From Taklimakanibacter sp050246735 (lineage in GTDB: Bacteria; Pseudomonadota; Alphaproteobacteria; Rhizobiales; Aestuariivirgaceae), in NCBI GenBank assembly GCA_050246735.1, contig JBFWVM010000006.1, forward strand, positions 124,001 to 188,000: a stretch of 64,000 bases of DNA, given 5' to 3'. The position numbers were made by a program, and so were the translations under genes. Of the stretch, positions 23,581 to 32,734 are shown in pieces. Below the pieces are notes generated by a model, which had not been told where the DNA came from, did not search any database, and saw only the letters and a program-made list of their open reading frames with translations. Numbering within the stretch: the first letter of the stretch is position 1; each line of letters begins with the position of its first letter.

Positions 23581-26390
23581 TCACCAGCTTATGCGGAAGC
23601 CGCCCGTGCCGCTGATGCTGTAGCTATCGCCGAAGTCGTCGAGGCTGGTGTTGACCGAGACCTCGCCATAGAGGGCATACTTGTCGGCGCCCCAGCCATA
23701 GGAGCCGCCGAGCCCGAGGCCGCCCCACAGCTTCTCCGGCTCGCTGTCGAAGCGGACGCCGGAGACATCCACCGAGGTGCCGTCCGAGAACTCGTGATAG
23801 AGGTTCGCGATGCCATAGAGGCTGGACCACGCCGGACCCGCATCGCCGACCCAGTCGTTACGGTAGTCGAGCGCGAGCCCGAGACGTCCGAGCAGGCTGT
23901 CGTCGCTCTTGGAGGAAACGTCCGCGCCGAACTCGTCGGAGAAGTCGATATCCACCTTCGTGTAGGCCAGCTGCGCCTGGGGGGTGAGCGCCCACGGTCC
24001 GCCGATCGCGAAGCGTTGCCGATCTCCAGGCTGGCGCCGTATCCGAAGGCGCCGTCGCCTCGCGCCATCCTGCCCGCGAGGTCGGAGCGGATGTCGGTGT
24101 CGAACCAGTTCACCTGCGCCTGGCCGTCGGCATAGAAGCCGTCGAGCCCGTACCAGGTGAGAGTGCCGCCGAAGCCGTAGCCGTCGCTGTCGATGTCGCC
24201 GTCGCCCCAGAAGGATTTCACCTGCGCCGAGGCGGTGCCGTATTGGAGCGTGATGCCGCCCGTCAGCCGGCCGCCGGCGTTCTCCAGGAGCAGCGCGTCG
24301 AACCCCGCCTGGAACCGCGCCTGATCGGTGTCGAACTCGGCGCCGGCCGTCGACGAGCCCGGCTCGACGTCGACGTGGCTGGCCTCGAACCTTCCCCACC
24401 ACACGCTTCCCGCATCGGGAGGCGCGTCCGCGCCGTAGCGTCCGCCCGCGCCGCGCTCGCCGATCCGATTGCGCAAGGTCGGCATGCGCATCAGCTGCAG
24501 GAGGATCTGCGGATAGCTCTCATAGAGCGCGACGCCCGGCTGATAGAGCGGTCCCGCCGGCTGCTCGGGCGGCGGGTCGACGAGCGCTGAGCGCAGATAC
24601 CAGTCGCCGTCGGCGGGTGTGCTCACGCCGTTCTGGTGCAGCGTATAGGCGTAAGCGCCGCCGATCACCGCCTGCTCGCCGTGGAAGACGTAGTCGCCGA
24701 GCAAGGAAAAGGCTCCGCTCGACGCGCCCTGGACGTCGACGATCCTGATGCCCTCGACGGTCTGCGCGCCGCTCCCCCCGATATTGCTGACGCGCAGCAG
24801 AGTGGAGCCCGAGGTGTCTCCCTCGACCCGCAGCAGGTCGGCGGGCGAGCTGTCGTCGCCGAGCTCGGCCTCGATCTCCAGCGTGCCGCCATCGCCGGTA
24901 TAGTTCCCGGCGACGGTCAGCGTGCCGATGCCGCCATTGCCGGGCGCGATGGTGCCGCCGGAGAAATTGGTCGTGTCGCCGACCGTGCCGATGCCGGCCA
25001 GCACGCCGCCGCGAACCTCCACGTCGCTGTCGATCACGATGTCGACCCTGAGCGTGCCGTCGCGGATGGTCCACAGCGGCACGGCGGTCACCGGCGCTCC
25101 GGTCAGCGACCAGGTGCCCGTGCCAACCTTCTCGTAGAAACCGAAACCGTCATATTTGGCGCCGGCGCCGATCTCCGACAGGTCGAAGGTGCCGTCCGTC
25201 TCTCCGCCCAGCTTGAACGTATCGTCTGCGCTGAAGGCGGCGACATTGCCGACGATGTTCGAGGTCGACCAGATCTCCAGCGCGTTCACCCCGCCGGTGA
25301 ACTGGATCGCCTGGCCCGCGACGGGCGTCCATGCGTCTCCGCCGGTTCGCGCGCCGCCGGCGCCGCCGGCGATCGTGCCGCCGTTGACGACTGAAAGATT
25401 GGCGCCCTTGATGCCCGCGCCGCCATCGCCTGGAGATCGTCCATCGGAACTTTCCACGCGCCCGGCTCCACCGGCGCCGCCGGTGATCGTGCCGCCGGCC
25501 AGGTTGACGACGGTTCCGCCAGAGAGCAGCTGGACGGCCGAGCCGCCGTCACCGCCGCCGCCAAAAAAGCTCTGGCCGCCCGCACCGCCGGTCAGAATCC
25601 CTCCATTCGAGAGCGTGCCGCCATCGGTCAGCACGACCGCGGCCGCGCCGCCGCCGCCGCCACCACCGGTACGGTTGCTGCCGCCACCGGCGCCACCGGC
25701 CACCACGCCGCCTGCGTCCACCGTGACATCGGCGGAGGAGAACACGCCCACGCCGCCGCCGCCGCCGGCTCCGTTGGTCTGAATGCCGCCGGCGCCGCCG
25801 GTTACGGCGCCCGTGGCCGTGACAGTGACGTCGGCCGTGGCGCGGACACCCGCGCCGCCGCCGCCGCCGCCGCCCCATGTGCTCACACCGTCGACCTGGG
25901 CGGCGCCCGGACCGCCGTTGCCGCCCGTGACGATCGTGGAGATATCGGTCGGCAGGGAGACGATCTGCCCGGTGACGCCGGTCGCGCCCGCCAGGCCTTT
26001 TGCCGGTATGATGTTGGATGTGCCTTCCGCCCCGCCGGGCGCGCCGTTGCCGGTGGTCAGATCCACGGCGCCACCGCCGCCATCGCCGCCGCCGCCGCCG
26101 GCGGGCGAGCCCGCCGCTCCATCCTGGCCGGTCGCGCCCGCGAGCGGGCCGTCGACGCCGCCGGCGCCGCCGGCGCCGGTGATCGTATCGCCGGTGCCAC
26201 CGTCCGCCAGGGCGAGCGAAGGCACCAGGACGGCGGCGAGCGCGCTCAGACAAACGCCCGCAAGGAAGTTCGGTGTTCTGACGTTCCGGCGGCAGATATG
26301 GCCGCCGCTTGCAGCCCGACGGCCGCCCGAAAGCAGGATCGGCGACGAGGTCATCTCATCGCGCCCGCGCAGATATTCATCATGATGCAT
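23581..26390 (-). pseudogene. Autotransporter adhesin with a frameshift in the beta-barrel
   Basis: This type V secretion protein has an extended signal region (LAGVCLSALAAVLVPSLALA). A very glycine-rich passenger follows, with repeated GGAGG/GGGGGG tracts and 'GG.I.GGAGG' units, then an autotransporter beta-domain (GSVWWGRFEASHVDVEPGSS; GGITLQYGTA; YGLDGFYADGQAQVNW). The frame runs without a stop from the start to about 24015, where FGYGASLEIGN switches to the frame that continues RFAIGGPWALTPQAQLAYTK and ends in GFRISW, an outer-membrane C-terminal signature. One missing base near 24015 explains this. The start at 26390 follows GGGGGG; ATG 26354 is an alternative. A sequencing error is possible. 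Confidence 0.75.
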
Positions 26391-26587
26391 GCGCCGCCCC
26401 CCATAGTGCGCGAGCCGTCCCACCATGAAGGTACCCTGAATTAATTCCGGCGACAAAATATTCTTGTGTCGCAGGTGAACCAAGGGATCGAATATCCCTC
26501 ACGAAATTGTTGTTAAATACATTAAAATTTTATGGATTCCCGTCGTCACGGCGCCGTCGATGTTTCAAATCCGCTGCAAACGCACGA

Positions 26588-27604
26588 CTATTTCCCGTGG
26601 TGCCGCGACGATCGATCCCGCCGGCGCGGCGCGGCGGCGCCATCGCCGGCAAGGTCCGCCCGGCGGTATTTCGCCGGCGGCACTCCGAACTCGCGCTTGA
26701 ACGCGCGGATGAAGCCGGCTTCCGATTCGTATCCGACGTCCAGGGCAACCTGGATAACGGTGTCCCGCGACGTCTGGAGGCGTCTCGCGGCGAGCTGCAT
26801 GCGCCACATCGCGAGATAGGCCAGCGGCGGCTCGCCGAGAAAGCGCGCGAACCGTTCGGTCAGGACGGAGCGCGAGGCGTTGGCCTCTTCGGCCAGAGCC
26901 TCCAATGTCCACTGGTGGGCGGGGGCGCGATGCATCGCGGAGATGGCGGCGCCCACGATCCCATCGCGGGCGGCAGCCAGCCAGCCGGTCTGTTCCGCCG
27001 GCAGCCGTTCCATGTAGCGGCGCAGCGCCTCGATGAAGAGAGCCTCGGCCATCTTCGACAGAAGCACGGACCGGCCGGGCCGCCCGCCGCCGGCTTCAGT
27101 GACCAGGTGGCGGATCGAATGCTCGAGCCACTGGCCCGCGACGTCGTCCCGCAGCCTGATCCTTATCGCCGTCGGAAGTCCGGAGAGGAAAAGCCGGTCC
27201 GCATGGCGTTCGCAGCCGAAGAACCCGCATACGAAACGCGTCGTCTCGCCCCCGCCGCCGATCTGCAATGTCGGAAGGTCGCCGGCGAGCAAACGATCCA
27301 GGGATCCTCCGGTGTCGACGATCTTCGGCGTCCGGCCGTTCGAAACCACGTGCGGATCGCCATGCGGGACGATCAGCACATCGCCCGCCGTGACGGCCAC
27401 CTCGTGTCCGTCGCCGAAGCGCGCGGTCGCATCGCCTTCGGTCATCAGGTGGTAGCTGACCAGGCGCTCGGTGCCCGGCGCCAGCAGATGCGCGTAGTCG
27501 CGCAGCGGCGGCATCGCGAACCCCCAGGGGCTCGTGCACACCGCGTGATAGAATATCGCGCCGGTCATGCGCACCGAAGTGAGCGCCTCGGATAAAGCGT
27601 CCAT
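26588..27604 (-). CDS. AraC family transcriptional regulator with cupin-type sensor domain
   Basis: A 338-residue regulator. The N-terminal half has the cupin_6 pattern (AVCTSPWGFAMPP; YHLMTEGDATARF; VTAGDVLIVPHGDPH). The C-terminal AraC domain has two helix-turn-helix units, TLEALAEEANASRSVLTERF and QVALDVGYESEAGFIRAFKR, ending in FGVPPAKYRR. It is divergent from the methyltransferase gene at 27757 (152 bases between starts) and probably activates it. The ligand of the cupin domain is unknown. Upstream, 26391-26587 is AT-rich non-coding DNA likely to carry the autotransporter promoter. Confidence 0.9.
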   Translation of the reverse strand: MDALSEALTSVRMTGAIFYHAVCTSPWGFAMPPLRDYAHLLAPGTERLVSYHLMTEGDATARFGDGHEVAVTAGDVLIVPHGDPHVVSNGRTPKIVDTGGSLDRLLAGDLPTLQIGGGGETTRFVCGFFGCERHADRLFLSGLPTAIRIRLRDDVAGQWLEHSIRHLVTEAGGGRPGRSVLLSKMAEALFIEALRRYMERLPAEQTGWLAAARDGIVGAAISAMHRAPAHQWTLEALAEEANASRSVLTERFARFLGEPPLAYLAMWRMQLAARRLQTSRDTVIQVALDVGYESEAGFIRAFKREFGVPPAKYRRADLAGDGAAAPRRRDRSSRHHGK

Positions 27605-27756
27605 GCTTTTCTCTGAGCCTCGCCGCCGTCACCTGCAAGGAAATTCGGCCTTGCGGCAAACCATCGGGCCGCCGCGGCGCGTAGATCTCGCTCTGCCGCT
27701 TGTCGAAGCGGAAAGCTGGAACGGAACGATGTCAGGCGCGATCACGGAGGAGAGAC

Positions 27757-28821
27757 ATGACGAAGACGGTCGACGAGGCGAAGCTCAATCAGTTCATCGG
27801 ACGGATGCTCGGCGATCTCGGCGGAGCGCTGAGCGTCCCGCTGGTGCGCATCGGCGACCGGCTGGGCCTCTACAAGGCGCTTCACGCCGAGGGACCGATG
27901 ACGCCGGCGGAGCTGGCGGCGAAAGCGAATATCGCCGAGCGCTATGCGCGTGAATGGCTGTCGCATCAGGCCGCGTCCGGCTACCTGACCTACGATTCAC
28001 GGACGGGCAGCTTCACCTTGCCGCCCGAGCAGGCGATGGTGTTCGCCGAACCCGACAGCCCCGTCTACCTGCAGGGCGGCTTCGACATCGCGGCGACGAT
28101 GATGGAAAATCAGGCGCTGGTGGAGCCGGCCTTCCGCTCGGGCAGGGGCGTCGGCTGGGGCGAGCAGTCGCAATGCCTGTTCTGCGCCGCGGGGCGTTTT
28201 TTCCGTCCCGGCTACCACAACAGTCTCGTCGAGTCCTGGCTGCCGGCGCTGGACGGCGTCGTCGCCAGGCTCGAGCGGGGGGCGAGGGTCGCCGATGTCG
28301 GCTGCGGGCACGGCTTCTCCACGGCCATCATGGCGAAGGCGTTCCCGAACTCGACCTTCATCGGCTACGACTTCCATCCGGCTTCCGTGGACCAGGCGCG
28401 CCGGCACGCCGCGCAGCACGGCGTGACCGCGAACACGCGCTTCGAGGTCGCCCTGGCCGGCGCGTTCCCCGGCAGGGATCTGGATCTCGTGACCTTCTTC
28501 GACTGCCTGCACGACATGGGCGATCCCGTCGGAGCGGCGCGGCATGTGCGCCAGGCCCTGAAGCCCGGCGGAAGCTGGATGATCGTGGAGCCGGCCGCCG
28601 GCGACCGTCTGGAGGACAATCTCAATCCCGTGAGCCGTCTCTACTACGCCGCCTCGACGATGATCTGCGTGCCGACCTCGCTCGACCAGCCCGGCGGCGC
28701 TGCGCTGGGCGCCCAGGCCGGCCTGAAGACGCTGTCGTCGGCGATCTCCGAGGCAGGCTTCAGCTCCGTCCGAAAAGCCGCGGAGACTCCTTTCAACATG
28801 ATCCTGGAGGCGAGGCCCTGA
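27757..28821 (+). CDS. Class I SAM-dependent methyltransferase with N-terminal winged helix
   Basis: A 354-residue paralogue of the protein coded at 6262-7332. Both share the winged-helix region (GLYKAL/M, AELAA, ERYAREWLSHQAASGYL) and motif I VADVGCGHGFST. They also share FFDCLHDMGDPVG, GDRLEDNLNPVSRLYYAAST and ALGAQAG. The start at 27757 is supported by GGAGGAGAGAC just upstream; the open frame extends to 27700. The acceptor is unknown; relatives include O-methyltransferases and the mycobacterial Rv2258c. Control by the divergent AraC regulator is likely, in contrast to the LysR partner of its paralogue. Confidence 0.85.
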   Translation: MTKTVDEAKLNQFIGRMLGDLGGALSVPLVRIGDRLGLYKALHAEGPMTPAELAAKANIAERYAREWLSHQAASGYLTYDSRTGSFTLPPEQAMVFAEPDSPVYLQGGFDIAATMMENQALVEPAFRSGRGVGWGEQSQCLFCAAGRFFRPGYHNSLVESWLPALDGVVARLERGARVADVGCGHGFSTAIMAKAFPNSTFIGYDFHPASVDQARRHAAQHGVTANTRFEVALAGAFPGRDLDLVTFFDCLHDMGDPVGAARHVRQALKPGGSWMIVEPAAGDRLEDNLNPVSRLYYAASTMICVPTSLDQPGGAALGAQAGLKTLSSAISEAGFSSVRKAAETPFNMILEARP

Positions 28822-28891
28822 CAGGGGGCCTCGAGCGCGACGATGCCACCTCCCCGGTGATCCCGGCGAGATGCGCGCATCTCGGATGACA

Positions 28892-29059
28892 TCATTCATT
28901 GGCCGGAGGCGAAAGCGTCGCCAGCGTGACCTCCAGCTTCTGTGCGCAACGAACGAGACTGGCCAAAAGCTGTTCGTCGATTTCCGTTCGACCCCGGTAC
29001 TCGGCGAGATTCCGCTCATTGTGGGCTTTCAGGAATGTCTGGATATCGAAGGTCTTTTT
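28892..29059 (-). CDS. Small partner ORF of the HTH-nucleotidyltransferase, no clear start
   Basis: A reverse frame reads KTFDIQTFLKAHNERNLAEY, then RGRTEIDEQLLASLVRCAQK and LEVTLATLSPPANE, followed by TGA. It overlaps the end of the upstream nucleotidyltransferase gene. The protein-like composition and position recall the small genes that follow HTH-nucleotidyltransferase genes in toxin-antitoxin-like pairs. However, no ATG, GTG or TTG precedes the conserved-looking part in this frame, since a TAG lies just upstream. It either uses an unusual start or is a decayed gene. Function unknown. Confidence 0.4.
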   Translation of the reverse strand, partial: KKTFDIQTFLKAHNERNLAEYRGRTEIDEQLLASLVRCAQKLEVTLATLSPPANE

Positions 29060-29582
29060 CCGAGCCTATGACGAATATCTTTGGCGAGGCATTTATCCTG
29101 CTGACGAGGGAGCCTTTCTCGGCGACTTTGCGCCGCCAGTCCTTCGCGGAAAGAAATATCGGTTCGATCTTGCGCCGAAACCCGACTTCAACGTCCTGCA
29201 TGGCCGAATAAAGACCCGAGTAATCGAACTCGTCTCCAATGACCAGCAGGTCGATATCGCTGCGCGCAGTATCCGTGCCTTTCGCAACCGAACCGTAGAT
29301 GAAAGCGGCTTTGATCTGATCGGAATAGGGAGCCAGCGATTTCCGGATGGGACCGATCAGAGCCACGGTCTTGACGGCGAGACTCCCGAGTTCCCGAAAG
29401 ACAGGAGACGCTTGATTGGCGCGGTAGTGCTTCCGATTGCCCACATGCTCGACCAAAACCAGGCCACTGCCCTCCAGGCGTGACAGCTCGCGCGTGACCG
29501 CTCCCGTGCCGGAGGCGACGGTCCTGACAATTTCCGATGTATAGAAACTGCGCTCGGGCTGACCGAAGATCAGGCCCAGCAC
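29016..29582 (-). CDS. HTH and nucleotidyltransferase domain protein
   Basis: A 188-residue protein. An ArsR-like winged helix covers residues 1-60 (SFYTSEIVRTVASGTGAVTR, then LSRLEGSGLVLVEHVGNRKH). A minimal nucleotidyltransferase domain has the motif GSVAKGTDTARSDIDLLVIG (97-116), with the GS and D-x-D residues intact. Such proteins act as antitoxins or sensors in MNT-HEPN-like pairs. The GTG at 29582 is taken as the start, but plausible family residues (SKVQKR) continue upstream without an ATG, so the N-terminus may be decayed. A perfect palindrome at 29635-29649 lies upstream. Confidence 0.72.
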   Translation of the reverse strand: MLGLIFGQPERSFYTSEIVRTVASGTGAVTRELSRLEGSGLVLVEHVGNRKHYRANQASPVFRELGSLAVKTVALIGPIRKSLAPYSDQIKAAFIYGSVAKGTDTARSDIDLLVIGDEFDYSGLYSAMQDVEVGFRRKIEPIFLSAKDWRRKVAEKGSLVSRINASPKIFVIGSEKDLRYPDIPESPQ

Positions 29583-29634
29583 ACGCTTCTGGACCTTTGA
29601 AACAATGCCCCTGAAAGGCTTTCGGAACCGCTTC

Positions 29635-29649
29635 TACCCATATTGGGTA
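29635..29649. promoter_or_regulatory. Palindrome upstream of the HTH-nucleotidyltransferase gene
   Basis: TACCCA TAT TGGGTA is a perfect inverted repeat with a 3-base centre, next to an AT-rich stretch (TATATTATGAC) that could hold a -10 box. It is 53 bases upstream of the GTG start. Autoregulation by the N-terminal HTH is the simplest reading. Confidence 0.5.
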
Positions 29650-29715
29650 TATTATGACGTCGTCCGGGTGTGTTCAAGTTCTCAAGCCGGATGCCGTTCA
29701 GGCCAAGAATACCGG

Positions 29716-30687
29716 TCAGCCAAATCTTTCTCGATAGCGTGCTACGACCAAAGGGTTCACCAGATTGAGGGGGAGCTCGCCCCTGAGCACCCGCAAGGCC
29801 TCCTCGACCGCGCCGATGCCCATGCGCTCCATGCTCTCCTCGGTGATGCCGGCGAGATGCGGGGTGAGGACGACATTGCCGAACCCGAAGAAGGGATGGC
29901 CGGGCGGCAGCGGCTGCTCGGCGAAGACGTCGATCGCTGCACCGCCGAGATGTCCGCTTCTCAGGGCGGCGGCGACGTCGTCCTCGACCGTGACGGCGCC
30001 GCGCGCGACATTGATGAGGAAGGCGCCCTTCGGCATTGAGGCGAGCTCGCGCGCGCCGATCATGCCGCGGGTCTCGGGCGTGAGCGGGCAGGCGAGCACG
30101 ACATAGTCGCTGAGGCCCAGAAGCTCGTCGCGGGCGACCGGCTCGACCCCTTCCGGAAAGCCCGCATTGCGCCGGCTCGATCCCAGCACCCGCATGCCGA
30201 AGCCGGATCCGGCAATGGCGGCGATGGCCCGGCCGAGATGGCCCATGCCGATGATGCCCATGGTGGCGCCATGGAGCTCGCGCGCGCAGGGCGCATGGGC
30301 GCGGCCCGCGAGCCAGCCCGTGCGGCGCAGATCGGCATCGATGGCGCGGAAGCGGCGCGCCAAAGCGAGCGCGGCGAAGATCACATGCTCGGCGACGGAG
30401 CGCGCATTGACGCCCGGCACATTGGCGACCAGCACGCCCGCCGCGGTCGCCGCTTCGAGCGGGATCATGTCGAGGCCGGCGCCGTGGCGGATGGCGGCCC
30501 TGAGATTCCGGGCGCCGGCGAAGAGGGCTTCCGGCAGGTTGGCGCGCACGATGACGATGTCGGCGGCCTCAGCCTCGCGCGCCAGCGTCCCGGGCTCGAG
30601 ACCTGAAGCGACGACGATGTCGGCCACGCCGTCGAGCAGCTTCGCGGCACGCGGATGCAGGGGATGGGTCGAATAGACGAGGGGCAT
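29716..30687 (-). CDS. D-isomer-specific 2-hydroxyacid dehydrogenase
   Basis: A 323-residue NAD-dependent dehydrogenase. The nucleotide-binding loop is MGIIGMGHLGRAIAAIAGSG. The catalytic residues are visible: Arg in the INVARGAV segment, Glu in VFAEQPLPPGHPFF, and His in VVLTPHLAGITEESM. It converts 2-hydroxy acids to 2-keto acids or the reverse, and relatives include phosphoglycerate, glyoxylate and hydroxypyruvate reductases. The ATG at 30687 is chosen over the in-frame ATG at 30708 from the family N-terminus. It is the last gene of the reverse sugar-acid operon, 92 bases after the GntR gene. Confidence 0.88.
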   Translation of the reverse strand: MPLVYSTHPLHPRAAKLLDGVADIVVASGLEPGTLAREAEAADIVIVRANLPEALFAGARNLRAAIRHGAGLDMIPLEAATAAGVLVANVPGVNARSVAEHVIFAALALARRFRAIDADLRRTGWLAGRAHAPCARELHGATMGIIGMGHLGRAIAAIAGSGFGMRVLGSSRRNAGFPEGVEPVARDELLGLSDYVVLACPLTPETRGMIGARELASMPKGAFLINVARGAVTVEDDVAAALRSGHLGGAAIDVFAEQPLPPGHPFFGFGNVVLTPHLAGITEESMERMGIGAVEEALRVLRGELPLNLVNPLVVARYRERFG

Positions 30688-30778
30688 GGGCTGGAGCCCG
30701 CATATCACATTCCTGCCGCTTGCGGCTATCGGATGCGCACATCTTGGGGGAAGGTGAAGCGAGGGGAAAGAGCGGCCG

Positions 30779-31516
30779 TCAACCGGTGATATGGCGCAGC
30801 CAGGCGGCTTCCGGCTGCGGCTTCTCGGCCTGCTGCGGCCTGTCGAGGAGGCCGGTCCAGTAGCTCTCGACGCCCTTGAGATGCGCGTCCATGAGGCCCA
30901 TCGCCTCCACCGAATCGCGCCTGGCGACCGCCTCGAAGATGCGGATATGCTCGTTGTGCGATTCGCGGCAGCGCTCGGGGCGCTGGAAATAGATGCGCCG
31001 GCGCTCCGCAGTCATCAGATAGAAGATGCGCACGATGCGGTAGAACACGTTGTTCTGCGTGGCGTTGACGATCTCGAGATGGAAGTCGCGGTCCTCGAGG
31101 TCGATCGGCTCTCCGCCCTCGATGCGCTTGAGGGAGGAGGCGAGCACCGCGCGCATGCGATCGAAATTCTCGAGCGTGGCGCGCTCGCAGGCGAGCCTCA
31201 CCGCGGTGATCTCGTGAATGCGGCGCATCTCGTTCGACTGGCGCACCTCTTCGGCCTGAAGCGGCACGCCGATCCGGGCGAAGAGCGCCAATGCCTCGAC
31301 GCTCGCCGCGTCGTTCGACATGTAGATGCCGGATTTGGCGCGCCGGTCGATGACCCGCAGCGCCTCGAGATAGGCGAGGGCCTCGCGCACCAGGCCGCGC
31401 CCGGCCCTGAACCGCTCGGCAAGCTCGCGTTCGGAGGGCACGCGCTCGCCCGGCTCGTACTTGCGCTGCAGGAAGAACAGCGCCAGCTCGGAAACCAGAT
31501 CGCGCTGCTCGTTCAT
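30779..31516 (-). CDS. GntR family regulator, FadR (FCD) subfamily
   Basis: A 245-residue regulator. The winged helix reads YEPGERVPSERELAERFRAG, then GLVREALAYLEALRVIDRRA. The helical FCD effector domain (EMRRIHEITAVRLACERATL; DFHLEIVNATQNNVFYRIVR; HNEHIRIFEAVARRD) has the usual D/H/H metal-site pattern. Effectors in this subfamily are typically carboxylic acids such as sugar acids. It overlaps the enolase-superfamily gene by 4 bases. Two TNGTNNNACNA-type sites near 33660 and 33788 are its likely operators. Confidence 0.88.
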   Translation of the reverse strand: MNEQRDLVSELALFFLQRKYEPGERVPSERELAERFRAGRGLVREALAYLEALRVIDRRAKSGIYMSNDAASVEALALFARIGVPLQAEEVRQSNEMRRIHEITAVRLACERATLENFDRMRAVLASSLKRIEGGEPIDLEDRDFHLEIVNATQNNVFYRIVRIFYLMTAERRRIYFQRPERCRESHNEHIRIFEAVARRDSVEAMGLMDAHLKGVESYWTGLLDRPQQAEKPQPEAAWLRHITG

Positions 31517-32685
31517 TGGACGGGCACCGCATGCCTGGCGACGACGTCTTCCCTGACGGTGATGCCGAGGCCCGGCCGGTCGGGAATGGCGATCAGGCCG
31601 CCCTTCGCCCCGACCTCCTCCTCGACGAGATCGTGCAGCATCGGATTGGCGCCGAGCGAATATTCGAGAATGTGGCTCGAGGAACTGGCGGCGGCGAGAT
31701 GGAGGCCGGCGAAGAAGGCCGGCGCCCCGGCCCACAAATGCGGGGCAAGCCTCAGATTGAAGGCGGCGGCGAGCGCGTCGATGCGGCGCGCCTCGGTGAT
31801 GCCGCCGCAGATGGCGAGATCGGGCTGCATTATGTCGACGGCGCGCTGGATGATGAGGTCGCGGAAGTCGAAGCGGGTGAACTCGCTCTCGCCGGCGGCG
31901 ATCGGGATCATCGACGAGGCGCGCACTTCGGCCATGCCGGCCTTGTCGTCGGCGGTGACCGGCTCCTCGAACCAGGCGAGATCGCAGTCGCGCACCAGAT
32001 GGGCGAAGCGCCTGGCCTCGGCCACGGTGAAGGTGCCGTGCGAATCGACCATGATCTCGACGTCGGGACCGAGTGCGGCGCGCGCCGCCTTGACGCGCTC
32101 GGCGCTCGCCTGCGGCGTGCCGTCCATGGCGCCGATGCGCATCTTAACCGCCCGGAAGCCGCCTTGCGCCACATAGCCCTTGAGCTCATCGCCGATGGTC
32201 CGCGCATCGGCCCAGCCGCCCGAGGCATAGGCCGGCATCTTGTCCGCCTTGCGCCCGCCGAGCAGGCGCCAGACCGGGACGTTCATGGATTTGCCGGCGA
32301 TGTCCCAGAGCGCGATGTCGATGGCGCTGATCGCCGCGATGGTCAGGCCGCGCCGCGCCATGTCGGGCATCGCATGGCCGCGCGCCGCCGCGTGATGGGC
32401 GCGCACGCCGTTGTAGAGCGCATCCCAGATCACCGAGATGTCGCGCGGGTCGCGGCCCAGGAGGCGCGGGGCGAATTCCCGGTTGATGAGGGTGACGAGC
32501 CCGGCATAGGTGCCGGCGCTGCCGGCGGCATTCTTGCCCTCGCCCCAGCCGGTGATGCCGGTGTCGGTGTCGACGCGCACGATGGCCGCATCGAATGTCC
32601 TGATCTGTCCGAAATCGCTGCGGTGCTGGCGCTCCTCGGCGATGGGGATGGACACCCAGGTGGCCTCGATGCGCGCGATCTTCAT
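31513..32685 (-). CDS. Mandelate racemase/muconate lactonising enzyme family (sugar-acid dehydratase type)
   Basis: A 390-residue enolase-superfamily enzyme. Acid/base residues are K181-M-R183 (AVKMRIG), metal ligands D214 (MVDSHGT), E240 (WFEEP) and E266 (AAGES), and a His316 in APHLWAG. The K-x-R plus D...H pattern matches the mandelate-racemase subgroup, which contains many acid-sugar dehydratases. It removes the alpha-proton of a carboxylate, then dehydrates or racemises it. The exact sugar acid cannot be told from sequence. Its context with a GntR regulator, a 2-hydroxyacid dehydrogenase and a sugar importer supports sugar-acid catabolism. Confidence 0.88.
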   Translation of the reverse strand: MKIARIEATWVSIPIAEERQHRSDFGQIRTFDAAIVRVDTDTGITGWGEGKNAAGSAGTYAGLVTLINREFAPRLLGRDPRDISVIWDALYNGVRAHHAAARGHAMPDMARRGLTIAAISAIDIALWDIAGKSMNVPVWRLLGGRKADKMPAYASGGWADARTIGDELKGYVAQGGFRAVKMRIGAMDGTPQASAERVKAARAALGPDVEIMVDSHGTFTVAEARRFAHLVRDCDLAWFEEPVTADDKAGMAEVRASSMIPIAAGESEFTRFDFRDLIIQRAVDIMQPDLAICGGITEARRIDALAAAFNLRLAPHLWAGAPAFFAGLHLAAASSSSHILEYSLGANPMLHDLVEEEVGAKGGLIAIPDRPGLGITVREDVVARHAVPVQ

Positions 32686-32734
32686 CGGGGTCTTCCCGCT
32701 GCGCGCGGGAGAAGGGGAGAGGACGGAGGCTCGG

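Noticed and set aside
24001..24030. Phase-variable switch at the autotransporter frameshift
   Set aside because: No homopolymer or short tandem repeat lies at the break, so slipped-strand switching is not supported.
25156..26385. Proline-rich open frames on the forward strand
   Set aside because: They are the antisense of the glycine-rich autotransporter passenger (GGC/GCC repeats give Gly on one strand, Pro/Ala on the other) and show no protein signature.
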